Assembly: GCA_904501915.1 (NCBI GenBank) | Contig: CAJGCV010000027.1 | Location: 1 to 22,298, forward strand | DNA length: 22,298 bases | Origin: an uncultured Akkermansia sp. | GTDB lineage: Bacteria > Verrucomicrobiota > Verrucomicrobiia > Verrucomicrobiales > Akkermansiaceae | Reading direction: 5' to 3' | In this document: piece after piece, positions 21,807 to 22,298 of the stretch | Position numbering within the stretch: position 1 is the stretch's first letter | How the letters are laid out: every line of letters starts with the position of its first letter | Position numbers and translations under genes: made by a program | The notes under the pieces: model-generated | What the model was told of the DNA's origin: nothing | Database searches by the model: none | The model's input: the letters and a program-made list of their open reading frames with translations, nothing else

Positions 21807-22298
21807 TTACTTGAGTTTGGCGGCAATCTCGTGCCAGCCAAGAACAGAGGCTCCGTGTCCGGCATGAAGTACTTTGCCATCCTTAGCTACAAAGACAGCA
21901 TGAGGAATGCCACGCGGAGCTTTGTAGCCGGGAAGCCCGGTCTTGGAGACAGCCCAGGAGCTGTTCATCATTGCGGGAAATTTTGCGTTGTATTTGCTGA
22001 CGTATTTTCTACCCCCTTCCGGTGTGCTGTCGAAGCAAAGAAGAATGAGTTCACCGCCGGCTTGCTTAATGGCGGGGTACTGCTCCACAACTTTCGGCAT
22101 GATAGCGCGGCAGGGTGCACACCAGGAAGCGGAGCACAGGTAAATGTAGAAGCGCGCCGATGTGTCCGGCCTGGCTTCTGTAATGTAAACTGCTTCAGGG
22201 GACTGTAATGCTGCTGCTACAGTCCCGGCCTGAGCTGCAGGCTGGGGCTCGGTACCCATGCAGGCGCCGCAGAGCAGGGCGCAAGTCAGAGTCATGAG
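21807..22298 (-). CDS. exported thioredoxin-like protein (5' end probably outside the window)
   Basis: At least 162 residues. The first visible Met (22293-22295) is followed by a hydrophobic stretch with cysteines (TCALLCGACMG), which looks like the core of a signal peptide lacking its basic start, so the true start is probably beyond the right edge. A short Ala/Gln-rich linker leads to a thioredoxin fold: RFYIYLCSASWCAPCRAIMP with active site Cys59-Ala-Pro-Cys62, and cis-Pro in RGIPHAVF (128-135). The CAPC site is typical of TlpA/ResA-like envelope reductases. The sequence around the active site matches the thioredoxin-like protein at 1143-1784 (IYL-SAS-C--C---MP), so the two are paralogues. 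Cys11 might be a lipid-attachment site, but I cannot decide without the start. Confidence 0.8.
   Translation of the reverse strand, partial: LMTLTCALLCGACMGTEPQPAAQAGTVAAALQSPEAVYITEARPDTSARFYIYLCSASWCAPCRAIMPKVVEQYPAIKQAGGELILLCFDSTPEGGRKYVSKYNAKFPAMMNSSWAVSKTGLPGYKAPRGIPHAVFVAKDGKVLHAGHGASVLGWHEIAAKLK

Overview
The window looks like chromosomal DNA from a Gram-negative bacterium of moderate GC content. I would guess the Verrucomicrobiota, possibly an Akkermansia-like genome. The guess rests on overall gene style and on recalled resemblance of several proteins, not on a marker gene, so treat it as tentative. No rRNA, tRNA, CRISPR array, insertion sequence or phage gene was found. Almost all of the DNA is coding.

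Layout. (1) Bases 1-1800, plus strand: the 3' end of a glycogen branching enzyme, a hidden 41-residue membrane peptide overlapping a DUF3592-like membrane protein, and an exported thioredoxin-like protein with a Lys/Asp-rich linker, closed by a strong terminator. (2) 2000-4845, plus strand: a promoter, then corA, argB and nadK as a tight operon. (3) 7568-4854, minus strand: gltX, queA and a DUF805 membrane protein, read from a promoter placed so that gltX mRNA should be leaderless. (4) 8667-7646, minus strand: an Rrf2-family Fe-S-type regulator with a near-consensus promoter and an upstream palindrome, then an unknown membrane protein. (5) 10229-8817, minus strand: dnaA, preceded by a gene-free stretch of about 380 bases with AT-rich blocks and an iterated GCGTTCCACA-like motif. 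This is a candidate replication origin without canonical DnaA boxes. (6) 20092-10612, minus strand: seven closely packed genes behind one near-consensus promoter. They are a zinc-ribbon P-loop GTPase, a GAP1-N2-like membrane protein, a second large single-pass membrane protein, a YfcE-like phosphoesterase, a phosphopantetheinyl transferase, a CPBP membrane protease and thiL. (7) 20217-21724, plus strand: panC and a LolD-like ABC ATPase overlapping by ATGA, ended by a 17-bp perfect hairpin. (8) The right edge holds a second thioredoxin-like exported protein, related to the one in region 1.

The most interesting part is the three-gene GTPase module at 13395-20092. The GTPase has G1, G3, G4 and G5 motifs behind a possible FHA-like N-terminus and a split zinc ribbon. 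Its neighbour carries an N-terminal domain that resembles GAP1-N2, a family known from NTP-dependent bacterial conflict systems. Both partner proteins have one membrane helix and, by charge distribution, large C-terminal parts outside the cytoplasm. Together they suggest a membrane-spanning GTPase switch that may act in defence or stress sensing.

A second theme is transcription start placement. Three unrelated genes (the first thioredoxin-like gene, gltX and panC) have -35/-10 pairs with 17-base spacing whose -10 element ends exactly six bases before the ATG, which predicts leaderless mRNAs. The Rrf2 gene has only a very short predicted leader.
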